A model generated the notes under the pieces. It saw only the letters and a list, made by a program, of their open reading frames with translations. It was not told where the DNA came from and ran no database searches. Below, one piece after another: positions 43,001 through 52,214 of a stretch of DNA of 64,000 nt (within the stretch, counting starts at the first letter, position 1; each line of letters begins with the position of its first letter). This DNA is from Acidobacteriota bacterium (lineage in GTDB: Bacteria > Acidobacteriota > Terriglobia > Terriglobales > Acidobacteriaceae). The position numbers were made by a program, and so were the translations under genes. The DNA lies in the NCBI GenBank assembly GCA_021803035.1, contig JAJZME010000075.1, positions 1 through 64,000 of the forward strand, written 5' to 3'.

Positions 43001-43302
43001 ACGATTTTTGGGGTGAACGCCTTGGGTGGAGCGTTGCGGGACATTGGGAGCTTCCATCCCCGGTCCCCAAGGGCGAGGGACCGGCCACCCTCAGTTGAAT
43101 CATCATCCCCATGAGATCGTGGCCGCCCGCCGATGGAAGGATGAACGAAGACGCCGGTTGAGTTCGGTGGTTTCCCGGGTGCTCAAATGCGAGGCACCCG
43201 GGAAACCTATCATTGGTGGCCGCTCAGCATCTCTTGGACCCGGACCACCCGCCTTGTTTGAGCCAGAGGCTGGCGCACTGCAACGAGCGCTGGCTTGCAG
43301 AA

Positions 43303-45135
43303 CTACTGAGGTATTTGCGTCATGTAAATACCGCCCCAGCCGGCTGCCTCAATGCCCATGCCGATGTTGATAACGATCATATCTCCGCGAAATCCGTCGC
43401 GCTCGATCCCCATGGTCGTAACCGGGAGGGGTACTGCGGGTCCGATCGGATTCTTGTTTTCATCGACAGGGATGTACGTTGCCGCCGGATCGAAGAGAGT
43501 GCCATCCATGCCTGTGGCGACAAGAGTTGTGAACCGCACAGGGCCATCCGGCCCCGTGCGCAAGTAAATACCGTCTGTGGGGCTGTTGTAGGCGCCGTTG
43601 ACAACCTCGCCGGTTCTTGCCTTGAACGCCACATGTACATTGGCGTTGGACAGTTTGCCGTCAACCAGTCCGGATACGGCGACGAAGCTTCCGGAGCGCC
43701 AGCGTGCCGGCTCGCCATCCAGCTCGCCGCCGCTGCCTCCACCTTCACCGGAGACATCCTGAGGTGCAGGAACCTTGCCGGAGAAATTCCAGTAAACAAA
43801 ATCAGAAAAGTTCTCAGGAGATGTCGCTGCGGCCCACATGGAGTGTGTGACTGTGTCGTAAACAAAGATGCCCTGGTGCACGGGAACGGTGGTCTGAAAT
43901 CCATTGCCTTTGGTGCCGGGCGTGACTCCGTCACCATACAGCGACTTGCAATAGGCCACTCTCTCCTGGTTTCCGTCATTCGGACACTGCAGCACCAGAT
44001 TCTTGACTTCGGATCCCCATGCGCCCCAAAAGGCGACGAAACGGCCGTCGAAAGACACTCCCTCGCCAAGCTTATTGAAGAACGCGCCCTTCTTTTGGCC
44101 CGGCACTGGATCGCCAATCTTGACCAGGGGTGTAAGTGGTGGCGGCTGAGTTGTGCTATTCAATGGGGCCAGATAGATTCCTCCATAGGATGGGGCATCT
44201 TCATTATCGAAGCCTGCAAAGACCGCCTTCATATCTGCTGCGCTAGGCGGCGCTGTTGAGCCGAATTTCACGTCCGTACCGGGAATCAGGGTGTTGCTGT
44301 CAGCAATGAGCGTCGCGGGCTCAGTGCCACCGGCTGGTTCCATGCCTGTGTCGCCAATTGGAGTTTGGGTCAAGAGACGGTAATAGACGCCTGTCTTGGA
44401 GAGCACTGCGCCTGGATTATTCACGTCAGGAACGCTGTAATTGCCCTTGAAGACGATGATGTTTTTGCCGGTTACCGCAGGAGCGCCTGGAAAGACATCG
44501 AACTTGACATCTTGTTCGAACACCTCGGGAACTCTGAAAAACCTGAATTCCGGATCGGCGCCGAGATTATCTATTCCGGTGATGAGAGGGCCGAAAGGAT
44601 TGGTGTAAATGCCGGTGGTGCCTCCCCGGGTGAGGATCGGCTCTCCCGTAGCCGGATCGGTTCCGGTCTGGTATTCCCAAACGGGAGAATGACTGCCACG
44701 CGAGACCACGGTATCAGACCACATGTCGATGCGCGGAAACGAAGGCGGCTCCGTAAAGGTCATCAATCCACTCCCGGTTGGACTCTGAATGTTATTCGGC
44801 GGAGGCACGCTTGTGGTGCGGTCAAAGAGTGCGGTTACGGCCGTGCCATCTTGAGCCATGTTGCGGAGAAATACTCCGTGAGCCGGCTCGCCACTGTCTC
44901 CACCCGTGCTTCGCGCACGGAATACGACAAGCTTATTCATGTTGATGGAAGGCTGGTTGTAGCTGTTGAAGGTGCGGGTGTCGTGGGGAACCTTAAAGCT
45001 ATTATTGACGACGATCTTCCACTGGGTCTGAGTTGTGGGTTGCGTGAGCGCTGTTTGTGCGGATCCGGTGGCTGAAGCGAGAAGAAGGGTTCCGGACATG
45101 CAGCCATAGAGTATTCCAAGACGAACATTTCTCAT
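43303..45135 (-). CDS. Large secreted protein of unknown function
   Basis: 610 residues from ATG 45135 with GGGAGAGAG upstream; the tracked start is 49 codons earlier. Signal peptide about residues 1-27 (LGILYGCMSGTLLLASATGSAQ). The body is beta-rich and Gly/Pro/Thr-rich with repeated strand motifs such as GVFLRNMAQDG, GIYTNPFGPL, GVYYRLLTQTP, GIYLAPLNS, GIFVYDTVT and GIYLRTGPDG. These occur at roughly regular spacing and look like blades of a propeller or a solenoid, similar to repeat proteins in which each unit ends with a hydrophobic G-[IV]-[YF] strand. No catalytic motif recognised. It stands alone upstream of a transposase remnant. Confidence 0.6.
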   Translation of the reverse strand: MRNVRLGILYGCMSGTLLLASATGSAQTALTQPTTQTQWKIVVNNSFKVPHDTRTFNSYNQPSINMNKLVVFRARSTGGDSGEPAHGVFLRNMAQDGTAVTALFDRTTSVPPPNNIQSPTGSGLMTFTEPPSFPRIDMWSDTVVSRGSHSPVWEYQTGTDPATGEPILTRGGTTGIYTNPFGPLITGIDNLGADPEFRFFRVPEVFEQDVKFDVFPGAPAVTGKNIIVFKGNYSVPDVNNPGAVLSKTGVYYRLLTQTPIGDTGMEPAGGTEPATLIADSNTLIPGTDVKFGSTAPPSAADMKAVFAGFDNEDAPSYGGIYLAPLNSTTQPPPLTPLVKIGDPVPGQKKGAFFNKLGEGVSFDGRFVAFWGAWGSEVKNLVLQCPNDGNQERVAYCKSLYGDGVTPGTKGNGFQTTVPVHQGIFVYDTVTHSMWAAATSPENFSDFVYWNFSGKVPAPQDVSGEGGGSGGELDGEPARWRSGSFVAVSGLVDGKLSNANVHVAFKARTGEVVNGAYNSPTDGIYLRTGPDGPVRFTTLVATGMDGTLFDPAATYIPVDENKNPIGPAVPLPVTTMGIERDGFRGDMIVINIGMGIEAAGWGGIYMTQIPQ

Positions 45136-45367
45136 TTGTGCTCTCTCCCAGACGGTCGAATTTGTTGCGGGCTTTCTCAGATTCATGACGGCAAGCCGGT
45201 TTGATGTTGGCGGGACTTGTTGCCAATGCCGCGCAATCCTGATCGCGAGGCCCGTCGTGCAACCGCGTATGGAAGAACACATGTATCTCTACTCAATTAC
45301 TCAAACCTGTGATTTCAAATACGTCATCTTGTGATGATTACGAAACCCAGATGACTTGCGGGTACCT

Positions 45368-45410
45368 GCTGTTCAAAGATCTGCACAAATTGTGAGGATC
45401 TTTGAATAGC
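45368..45410. repeat. 14-bp-arm hairpin beside the RAYT remnant
   Basis: GCTGTTCAAAGATC and GATCTTTGAATAGC are inverted copies with one G-T wobble, separated by 15 bases. REP-associated transposases are normally flanked by such palindromes, so this may be a REP sequence; alternatively it could end transcription of the remnant. Confidence 0.45.
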
Positions 45411-45470
45411 AGAGCTCCGCCGCAGGCAAAAGTTGTCGTCACTTTTCGACTTCTCAATAGAGTTTTGACA

Positions 45471-45879
45471 TTCTAGAAGAGCGCGCAGACGAAGACCCGT
45501 CTGTGGGGCCCCGGTTTGCGATGAATATAGCGGATCACCTCGGAGCGGGCCTTCTCCCCGTGGATGTTGCTGTCGTAATGGCGGTCCTGCCAGGATTTCT
45601 CGCGCGAGCCTCTCAGATTGCGCGAGGTGATCTGCTTGACGGCTTTCAAGAAACTGCGCCAGCAGAATCCGCGGCGGCTCATTGACAAGCAGGTGAACAT
45701 GCTCAGGCATGAGAATCTAGGCATAGACCCGCGCCTGATGCCGCGCGCGTCTGTTCCAGCACGCCCTCGAACGTTTCCCTGACCCCTGGCGCTTCAAGCA
45801 GCCGAAGATGGTGAAAGCAACTGAACGTGATGCAATGCGGAGTTTCCGCCTGCTGGAACCGTTTCAGGCCGCACGGCAT
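45471..45879 (-). pseudogene. Decayed REP-associated tyrosine transposase (RAYT, Y1/IS200-like)
   Basis: Minus-strand fragments in three frames add up to one RAYT: FQQAETPHCITFSCFHHLRL (start near 45879), then MPEHVHLLVNEPPR with the HVH metal site in the second frame, then LKAVKQITSRNLRGSREKSW and SEVIRYIHRKP in a third. Frameshifts occur near 45720 and 45650. The C-terminus stops after IRYIHRKPG-like residues and lacks the usual W-x-WSS ending. Two tracked ORFs (45324-45710, 45473-45724) are pieces of it. Not functional. Confidence 0.75.
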
Positions 45880-45903
45880 GAACCCATCTTAGACACATAC
45901 CGC

Positions 45904-45932
45904 CCGTTCATCGCAAAGAACGCGATGAACGG
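45904..45932. repeat. 11-bp perfect inverted repeat
   Basis: CCGTTCATCGC / GCGATGAACGG around a 7-base loop, 25 bases beyond the RAYT remnant start. It belongs to the palindrome-rich zone 45880-46260, which also has CCCCCGC...GCGGGGG near 46089-46116. No gene is supported in that zone. Confidence 0.5.
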
Positions 45933-46130
45933 AGCACAGCCCTTCGTGTTCACGGTGATGCTTAGGGGCAGGACGGGGCCACTGCCGGAGCGCGTTAAAA
46001 GCAACCGCGGATCCTTCGGCTGTGCCTCTGGATGACAACCACGAAGGGCGACGAGAGCGTATTACCGGCCATGTGATCTTTGCAATTCCCCCGCCTGTTT
46101 CATATTGAGAGCGGGGGCTGCGGCCTCTGA

Positions 46131-46181
46131 AGCGCCGGCTGACCAGCCGTTCCTTATCAAAACCGGGCTTTCACCGCGGAG
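46131..46181 (+). repeat. Short intergenic repeat, family A copy 2
   Basis: AGCGCCGGCTGACCAGCCGTTCCTTATCAAAACCGGGCTTTCACCGCGGAGT aligns with 14197-14243 over its whole length with scattered differences. It lies 90 bases upstream of the symporter gene. Confidence 0.45.
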
Positions 46182-46272
46182 TGTTTGGGGCAGGACTTGC
46201 TCGCGGATGGACGCACGGCGGCTGCACTGCGTAGATTGAAGTAGGTATTCTTTTGATTTTGAGGGGAGTGAC

Positions 46273-48096
46273 GTGAGTCCCAATCTTACCGGCGCCGATG
46301 GTCTGATGCTGCTGCTCTACTTCTTTTTTGTGGGGGCGGTTGGCTATTCGGTCAAGGCATTCATCAAGACGAGCGACGACTTTCTGCTGGCTGGCCGCGC
46401 CATACCGGCGTGGGTTGGTGGGCTGGCGCTCGCCGGCGTGGGCCTGGGCGGGGAACAGATCATCGCCATGGGCGCGCTGGGAGCGCACTACGGCTTCGAG
46501 GGCGCGCAGTTTTTCGGGATTGGCGCGATTCCCGCCATGCTGTTTGCGGGGCTGTTCATGATGCCGCTCTATTACGGCTCAAAGGCGCGCTCGGCGCCGG
46601 AGTATCTGCGCCTGCGCTTCGACGCCAAGACGCGCGGGGTGTACGCGTGCGCCTTTGCGGCCATGGCGGTGTTCGGGTCGGGCATCGCGCTCTATGTTGT
46701 GGCCCGGATCGTGGAAGAGCTGCACATCTTTGACGAGATTTTTTACGTGCGCGGCTGGTCAACGCACGCGATTCTTCCCATAGCCCTGGTTTTGCCCGCG
46801 CTGCTGGTGCTGATGATTGTGCTGTTCGGCGGGCTGACGGGCGCCATGTACGGGCAGGTTTTGCAGTTCTTCCTGATTGTGGCGGGCATTTTGCCGGCGG
46901 TGGTGGTTGGGCTGCGCAACGCGGGCGGCTGGAACGGGCTCAAAAAGGCGCTGCCTGGGTATATGCACGAGTGGCAGGGTGTGGCTCACGGCGGGGCGCA
47001 CTCGATGGGTCTGGGCGCCGTGGGCCTGTGCCTGGGGCTTGGCGTGGCGCTGGGCGGCGCGGCCTGGTGCGTGGATTTCCGCGTGCTGCAGGCGGCTTTT
47101 GCCGCGAAGAGCCGCGAGGCGGCGCGGCGCGTTCCGCTGCTGGCCGCCATTCCCATGCTTTTTCTTCCGCTGCTTCTGGTGCTGCCGGGGCTGCTTGCCG
47201 TCAGCCTGCCGACGCCGCACACCACCAACATGGTGACGATCCAGCACGGCGAAATCATTCACAACATCCACTTTGCCAGTCCGGCAGCCGCGGCGGGGAA
47301 GGGCATTGTGCCGGCCAAGGCCAACCCGGTCACCGGCAAGCCGCTGCGCGATGCGAGCGGGCAGGCGATTCTGAACTACGATATGGCGACGCCGAAGCTG
47401 CTGGCGCATTTTTTGCCGGCGGGGGTGCTGGGGCTGGCGCTGGCGGCGCTGCTGGCGGGACTGATGAGCGGCGTGGCCGCCGGGGTGACGGCGTTCAACA
47501 GCGTGTTTACGCGCGACATATATCAGGCGTGGATACGCAAGGACGCCGAGGACGGGCATTATCTGGCGGTGGCGCGATGGGCCACGGTGGGCGCGGTGCT
47601 GGCGGCGATCGGCGTGGGCTTTGCGGCCATGTATTTCGGCGATGCGCTGGGCGCGCTGGCGCTGGCCTTCTCGTTTGTGAACGCGCCGCTGTTTGCTACG
47701 TTCCTGCTGGGCATGTTCTGGAAGCGCACGACGGGCCACGGCGCTTTTGCGGGATTGCTGGCGGGGCTGGCCGCGGCGGTTGCGCATTTTGGGCTGACGC
47801 TGCCGGTGGGTGCGCAACCCGGGCTGCACGGCGGATGGTTCGCGGTTCTGCACCGCTATCCGAGCGACCTGGCGCAGAGCGCGTGGACAGCGATCCTGGC
47901 ATTTGCCGTGAACCTGATTGTGACCGCGGTGGTGAGCCTGTTCACCAAGGCGCGCGCGGACGAGGAGCTGGTGGGGCTGGTGTATGCGCTGATGCCGGCG
48001 CGCAAGCGCGCGCAGAAGTCATGGTTGAAGCGGCCGGAGACGCTGGCGGCGGCGATCCTGATCGCCGCGGTTGCGCTCAACATATTTTTGGCTTGA
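46273..48096 (+). CDS. Sodium:solute symporter (SSS family)
   Basis: 607 residues with 13 or more helices of the LeuT-fold SSS family. GTG start at 46273 with GAGGGG 6 bases upstream. Landmarks: DDFLLAGRAIPAWVGGLALAG (about 36-56), GARSAPEYLRLRFD-type motif (KARSAPEYLRLRF), GLMSGVAAGVTAFNSVFTRDIYQ at about 398-420, and a late cytosolic KRAQKSWLK. An unusual ~60-residue polar loop (about 315-375) sits between helices. Probably co-transcribed with the 76-residue membrane protein that begins 10 bases after its stop. Substrate unknown (sugars, carboxylates or amino acids in this family). Confidence 0.88.
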   Translation: MSPNLTGADGLMLLLYFFFVGAVGYSVKAFIKTSDDFLLAGRAIPAWVGGLALAGVGLGGEQIIAMGALGAHYGFEGAQFFGIGAIPAMLFAGLFMMPLYYGSKARSAPEYLRLRFDAKTRGVYACAFAAMAVFGSGIALYVVARIVEELHIFDEIFYVRGWSTHAILPIALVLPALLVLMIVLFGGLTGAMYGQVLQFFLIVAGILPAVVVGLRNAGGWNGLKKALPGYMHEWQGVAHGGAHSMGLGAVGLCLGLGVALGGAAWCVDFRVLQAAFAAKSREAARRVPLLAAIPMLFLPLLLVLPGLLAVSLPTPHTTNMVTIQHGEIIHNIHFASPAAAAGKGIVPAKANPVTGKPLRDASGQAILNYDMATPKLLAHFLPAGVLGLALAALLAGLMSGVAAGVTAFNSVFTRDIYQAWIRKDAEDGHYLAVARWATVGAVLAAIGVGFAAMYFGDALGALALAFSFVNAPLFATFLLGMFWKRTTGHGAFAGLLAGLAAAVAHFGLTLPVGAQPGLHGGWFAVLHRYPSDLAQSAWTAILAFAVNLIVTAVVSLFTKARADEELVGLVYALMPARKRAQKSWLKRPETLAAAILIAAVALNIFLA

Positions 48097-48106
48097 GGAG
48101 ACTACG

Positions 48107-48337
48107 ATGAATGTCGATCTGCGCATTCCGCTGGGCATGATGTTTACGCTGATGGGCGCCGTGCTGATGGCCTTCGGCATGTCGACAAGAGACAATCCGG
48201 CGGTCTACATCAAGAGCCTGTACATTAATCTCAATCTCTGGTGCGGGCTGGGGATGCTGGTTTTCGGGCTGGTGATGGTGACCTTTGGGCGGCGCGGGCA
48301 GATGCGGATCGAGAAGAGCCGGGGAGCGGGGAAGTAG
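48107..48337 (+). CDS. Small two-helix membrane protein paired with the symporter
   Basis: 76 residues from ATG 48107 with GAGGAG 6 bases upstream; it begins 10 bases after the symporter stop. Two helices: PLGMMFTLMGAVLMAFGM and LWCGLGMLVFGLVMVTFG, separated by a loop with conserved-looking NPAVYIKSLYINLN, and a basic C-terminal tail. Short spacing and ribosome binding site indicate an operon, and it may be an accessory subunit. No family name recognised. Confidence 0.7.
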   Translation: MNVDLRIPLGMMFTLMGAVLMAFGMSTRDNPAVYIKSLYINLNLWCGLGMLVFGLVMVTFGRRGQMRIEKSRGAGK

Positions 48338-48424
48338 GAGCGCAGGGTCCGGGAATGCAGGGATTAGTGGCCGTTTTCGACGGGGAACTTTTCTTAGGGC
48401 GCGCCGCTACACTTGAAGGTAGCG

Positions 48425-50902
48425 ATGAAGCGCAAAACCATTGAACATTACGAGATTCAGCGCCGGCTGGGCTCGGGCGGCAGCGGGGTGGTTTACCTGG
48501 CGGACGACACGCGGCTGCAGCGGCCAGTGGTGCTGAAGATTCTCCGCGCCGGGTCGCTTTCAGTGGAGCAGATGCGGCGGACGGTTTTGCGCGAGGCGCG
48601 GCTGGCTTCGGCCATCGAGCATCCCAATGTCTGCGCCATTTACGAGGTGGGCGAGAGCGGCGACGAGGGCTACATCGCCATGCAATACGTGCCGGGGCAC
48701 TCGCTGGATCAACTGATCGAGCGGGGGGCGGCGAGCCTGCAACTGGTGCTTTCCGTTGGCATCCAGGTGGCCGACGGTTTGCAGGCGGCGCACGCGCTGG
48801 GCATCTTTCACCGCGATCTGAAGCCGCAGAACGTGATGCTGAGCGAAGGCGGCCTGGTGAAGATTCTCGATTTCGGGCTGGCGAGCCGGCTGCGACCGGA
48901 AGATGCCACATTCGATCCTGCCCAGCCGGCGGCGGGCAAGGATGCTTTGCCGGCGTCGGCGACTGCCGTGCGCGGCGGGACGATCCGCTACATGGCGCCG
49001 GAGCTGTTTGTTACCGGGCAGTCAAGCGTGCAGTCGGACGTGTGGGCGCTGGGCGTGATGCTCTATGAACTGGCGGCGGGGCAGCATCCGTTCGCGAGTC
49101 CCGATGCCGAGGAATACCATGCCATCCGCGCCATCCAGTTTCTGGACCCGCCGGATCTGAACGAGTATGTGCCGGGGGTATCGCCGGAGCTGAAGTCGGT
49201 GATCGCCACGTGCCTGGAGAAGAATCCCAGCGCGCGCTACGGCTCGGCGGCTGAGGTGCGCGAGGCGCTGAAGACCATCATGAAGGCCATGCAGCTTGAG
49301 ACGGGCATTTTATCCGGCGAAGCGGCTCTGAGCCCGGCGGCGACGCCCGCCGAAGAAGAAAAGCGCGCAACCGGCATTTTGTCGATGCTGGCGGAGCGTT
49401 TTCGCGAGTCCGGGGGCGAGCGGAAGCCGCAAAACACGCTGGTGGTGCTGCCCTTCGTCAATCTGGGCGCAACCGAAGCGGCTCCGCGCTACGGGCTGGC
49501 GCTGGCTGACGCCATCGGGGCGCGGCTGGCGCGTATTCCGGCGCTGGTGGTGCGGCCTTCGAGCACGCTGATGCGGCTGCCCGTGGCGCAAATGGACCCG
49601 CTGGCGGTGGGGAAAAAGCTGATGGTGTCGTATGTTCTGGCGGGCAGCTTTCTGCGTTCCGATACGGGCTTCGACCTGAACTGGCAACTGCTGGACGTGG
49701 GGCTTGAAAAGGTGCGCACGGGCGGCTCGATCCGCGTGGCCTCGCTGGACCTGATTGCTGTGCAGACGCAGATATCGAACGAAGTTTTCGCCACGCTGCA
49801 CGGGCTGGCGGGCAAGGACCGCATTGAGGCCGGCGCGGCTGAGATGCCGCGCGGCGGGCTGCGCGACGGATCGTTGCCGGGGCCGGTGAGCGAAAGCTAT
49901 CTGCAAGCCCGCGCGCTGCTCAGCTCGTTTATTACGCGCACCGGGGCGCGCGCCGACCTGGACCGCGCTTATGTGCTGCTGGTGGACGTTACGGGTGCCA
50001 ATCCCAGGTTTGCCGCCGGCTGGGCAGGGCTGGGCATCGCCGAGCTGCAATATGCGCGCCATGGTTTCGGCGGCCAGATGAACCTGATGCGCGCGCGGCG
50101 TGCCTTTGACGAGGCGCTCAGGCTCGATCCGGCACTAACCGAGGCCAATCTGTACCGCGTTTACATGCTGCTGTCGCGCGGCGAAAAGGAGTCGGCGCGG
50201 CATGGCATCGCCGAGCTGCTGACGAGCGCCGCGAACGACTGGAATGTGCACCTGGTGGCGGGCCTGACGCTGCGCGGCGACGGCATGTACGATGAGGCGC
50301 TGACGGAGTTCGGCCGCGCGCTGCGACTGAATCCGGCCAACGCCGCCATTTTGTATAACCACCGCGCCCGCGTCTATCACTATCGCAACCAGATGGAGCT
50401 GGCCGGCAACGAGCTCGAAAAGGGGCTGGCGCTGGAGCCGCGGCATCCGCTGCTGCGCACTTCGGCCGGCTACCAGAAGATGCGCATGGGCGATCTGCGG
50501 GCGGCGATCGAGATTCTGGAAGGGGTGATTCGCGATGACGCTTCCATGCGCATTGCCGTGCCCACACTGGCGATTTGCTATGTGCAGGCGGGCGAGCGCA
50601 AGCGCGCCGCGGCGCTGCTCAAGGACGATACGCTGGCCGGAGCCGAGGCGGACAACGAGATGGCCTACCGGCTGGCGACGTACTTTGCCGTCGAAGGCGA
50701 TTCCAGCGAGGCGCTGCACTGGCTGCGCCGCGCCATCTATCTGGGCAATGAGAATTATCCCTGGTTCCAGATCAATCCGGCGTGGACCAAGCTGCACACC
50801 AACGCCGATTTCGAGCGCATTCTCGACGATCTGAAGAAGAGCTTCCACAAAAACCAGAAGACGTGGATCCGGCTGCTGGAGCAGGTGCCGCAGGAGTTGT
50901 AG
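48425..50902 (+). CDS. Serine/threonine protein kinase with TolB-like and TPR domains
   Basis: 825 residues from ATG 48425 with AAGGT 5 bases upstream. The Hanks-type kinase domain spans about 8-290: GSGGSGVVYLA glycine loop, VLKIL Lys, HRDLKPQNVML catalytic loop (about 127), DFGLAS, and MAPELF activation segment. Next is a region LVVLPFVNLGATEAAPRYG...GSFLRSDTG (about 338-450), resembling the FlgO/TolB-N fold of adenylate cyclase-associated and CadC-like proteins. TPR repeats follow from about 500 to 780. No membrane helix, so the protein is cytosolic. Typical acidobacterial arrangement; ligand unknown. Confidence 0.88.
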   Translation: MKRKTIEHYEIQRRLGSGGSGVVYLADDTRLQRPVVLKILRAGSLSVEQMRRTVLREARLASAIEHPNVCAIYEVGESGDEGYIAMQYVPGHSLDQLIERGAASLQLVLSVGIQVADGLQAAHALGIFHRDLKPQNVMLSEGGLVKILDFGLASRLRPEDATFDPAQPAAGKDALPASATAVRGGTIRYMAPELFVTGQSSVQSDVWALGVMLYELAAGQHPFASPDAEEYHAIRAIQFLDPPDLNEYVPGVSPELKSVIATCLEKNPSARYGSAAEVREALKTIMKAMQLETGILSGEAALSPAATPAEEEKRATGILSMLAERFRESGGERKPQNTLVVLPFVNLGATEAAPRYGLALADAIGARLARIPALVVRPSSTLMRLPVAQMDPLAVGKKLMVSYVLAGSFLRSDTGFDLNWQLLDVGLEKVRTGGSIRVASLDLIAVQTQISNEVFATLHGLAGKDRIEAGAAEMPRGGLRDGSLPGPVSESYLQARALLSSFITRTGARADLDRAYVLLVDVTGANPRFAAGWAGLGIAELQYARHGFGGQMNLMRARRAFDEALRLDPALTEANLYRVYMLLSRGEKESARHGIAELLTSAANDWNVHLVAGLTLRGDGMYDEALTEFGRALRLNPANAAILYNHRARVYHYRNQMELAGNELEKGLALEPRHPLLRTSAGYQKMRMGDLRAAIEILEGVIRDDASMRIAVPTLAICYVQAGERKRAAALLKDDTLAGAEADNEMAYRLATYFAVEGDSSEALHWLRRAIYLGNENYPWFQINPAWTKLHTNADFERILDDLKKSFHKNQKTWIRLLEQVPQEL

Positions 50903-51006
50903 CGGAGCCCAGGCCAGAAAATCCAGATCTCCACCCCAGCGAGCACAAATCGCTCACCGGGGCCCCGGAAGCTGCGCCCAGCGCCTGGATGGAGTTGGCG
51001 CAAAGG

Positions 51007-52149
51007 TTAGTCGAAGGTCAGGACCACGATCTCCGGATGCGAGCCGACGCGCATGGGCGGACCCCAGGTTCCGGCGCCGGTGGAGGTGTAGACCTGTAGT
51101 GAGCCGAAGGTGTGCAGGCCCTGGGTGAACTTCCCGAAGACGCGCCGCGTGAGCCATGTGAAGGGAAAGACCTGCCCGCCGTGCGTGTGGCCGGAGAGCT
51201 GCAGGCTGAAGCCCGCCTGGGCCACCATGGGCAGGCGCGAGGGCGCATGGTTCAGAAGGATGCTGGGGCGGCTGCGGTCGCGGTTCATGCCCTCGATGGC
51301 CGCCTTCATGCGGAGGGGATAGTTGGCTTCGTCGTAGGTTACGCCGGCAATCTGCAAGCCGTCCATATCCACGCATTCGCCGCCGAGGTCGCGCAGGCCG
51401 ATGCGCTTCACCGCTTCCAGAAAATGCGCGGCGCCGGTGAACTCTTCGTGATTGCCGGTGGAATAGAACATGCCGAAGGGCGGCGCCAGCTCTTTGAGGG
51501 GCGCGGCGATGCGGTCGCAGTCGGCCTTGGTGCCGTCGAAAAGGTCGCCGGGCACAAAGACGATGTCGGGCTTTTCGCGGGCGACCATCGCGGCAATGCG
51601 CCGGCAGAATCCGAGGCCGTTGACATTGCCCAGGTGCAGATCGCTGAGCAGGACGGCTTTCCGCCCGCGCCACTGTTGCGGCAGGCCGGGAAGCTTGACC
51701 GTGACGCGCCGGATGCGAATCCACAGGGCGTTGATGAGGCCGTAAACAGCCGCCAGAATGGCGAGCGCGAAGAGCGGCCCGACGATCCAGGGGCGGAGCG
51801 GGGCGGGATCGGCGCTGATGCCCGCGAGCTGAATGGCGAACCAGATGAGCCAGACAAGGCAGGATGCCCAGACGAAGAAGTTCAGGAAGCCGAGCCACAA
51901 GCAGGCGAACTTGTAAAAGAGGCTGACGAGCGGATTGACGAAGCGAAAGCTGAGGAGCGCGGCCACGACGAAGCTGAAAGCCAGCGCGATGACCACCTCC
52001 CGCAGCAGAGGAGTGTTGGCCGGGGCGAGGTTGCCGTGGAAGTCGACCCAGGTGCGATAAACGAACCAGTGGACGCCAAAAAGGAAGGCTTCCACCACTA
52101 TGACACCCACAATTGGCCAGACTTTCAACCCTATCTCCTTCATTTCCAT
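51007..52149 (-). CDS. Membrane-anchored metallophosphoesterase (YkuE/calcineurin type)
   Basis: 380 residues from ATG 52149. Four N-terminal helices within about residues 8-130 (WPIVGVIVVEAFLFGVHWFV and others) anchor a cytosolic or periplasmic metallophosphatase domain: LSDLHLGNVN (about 166), VPGDLFDGT, STGNHEE, LNHAPSR and SGHTHGGQVFPF give all five metal-binding blocks. Homologues act on lipid or nucleotide phosphates. It is divergent from hemW with a 65-bp gap and no clear promoter. Confidence 0.88.
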   Translation of the reverse strand: MEMKEIGLKVWPIVGVIVVEAFLFGVHWFVYRTWVDFHGNLAPANTPLLREVVIALAFSFVVAALLSFRFVNPLVSLFYKFACLWLGFLNFFVWASCLVWLIWFAIQLAGISADPAPLRPWIVGPLFALAILAAVYGLINALWIRIRRVTVKLPGLPQQWRGRKAVLLSDLHLGNVNGLGFCRRIAAMVAREKPDIVFVPGDLFDGTKADCDRIAAPLKELAPPFGMFYSTGNHEEFTGAAHFLEAVKRIGLRDLGGECVDMDGLQIAGVTYDEANYPLRMKAAIEGMNRDRSRPSILLNHAPSRLPMVAQAGFSLQLSGHTHGGQVFPFTWLTRRVFGKFTQGLHTFGSLQVYTSTGAGTWGPPMRVGSHPEIVVLTFD

Positions 52150-52214
52150 GATTGCATGAAACGGGCCACGGCATGCCGGCGGCGGTTCCGGCGAGGGCGT
52201 GAAACAATTGTTGC

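Noticed and set aside
45324-45710. Intact 128-codon gene
   Set aside because: The first part is a RAYT fragment and the rest reads through a frameshift into non-coding palindromic sequence.
46759-47853. 364-codon ORF antisense to the symporter
   Set aside because: Gln/Arg/His-rich shadow of the symporter; no start signal.
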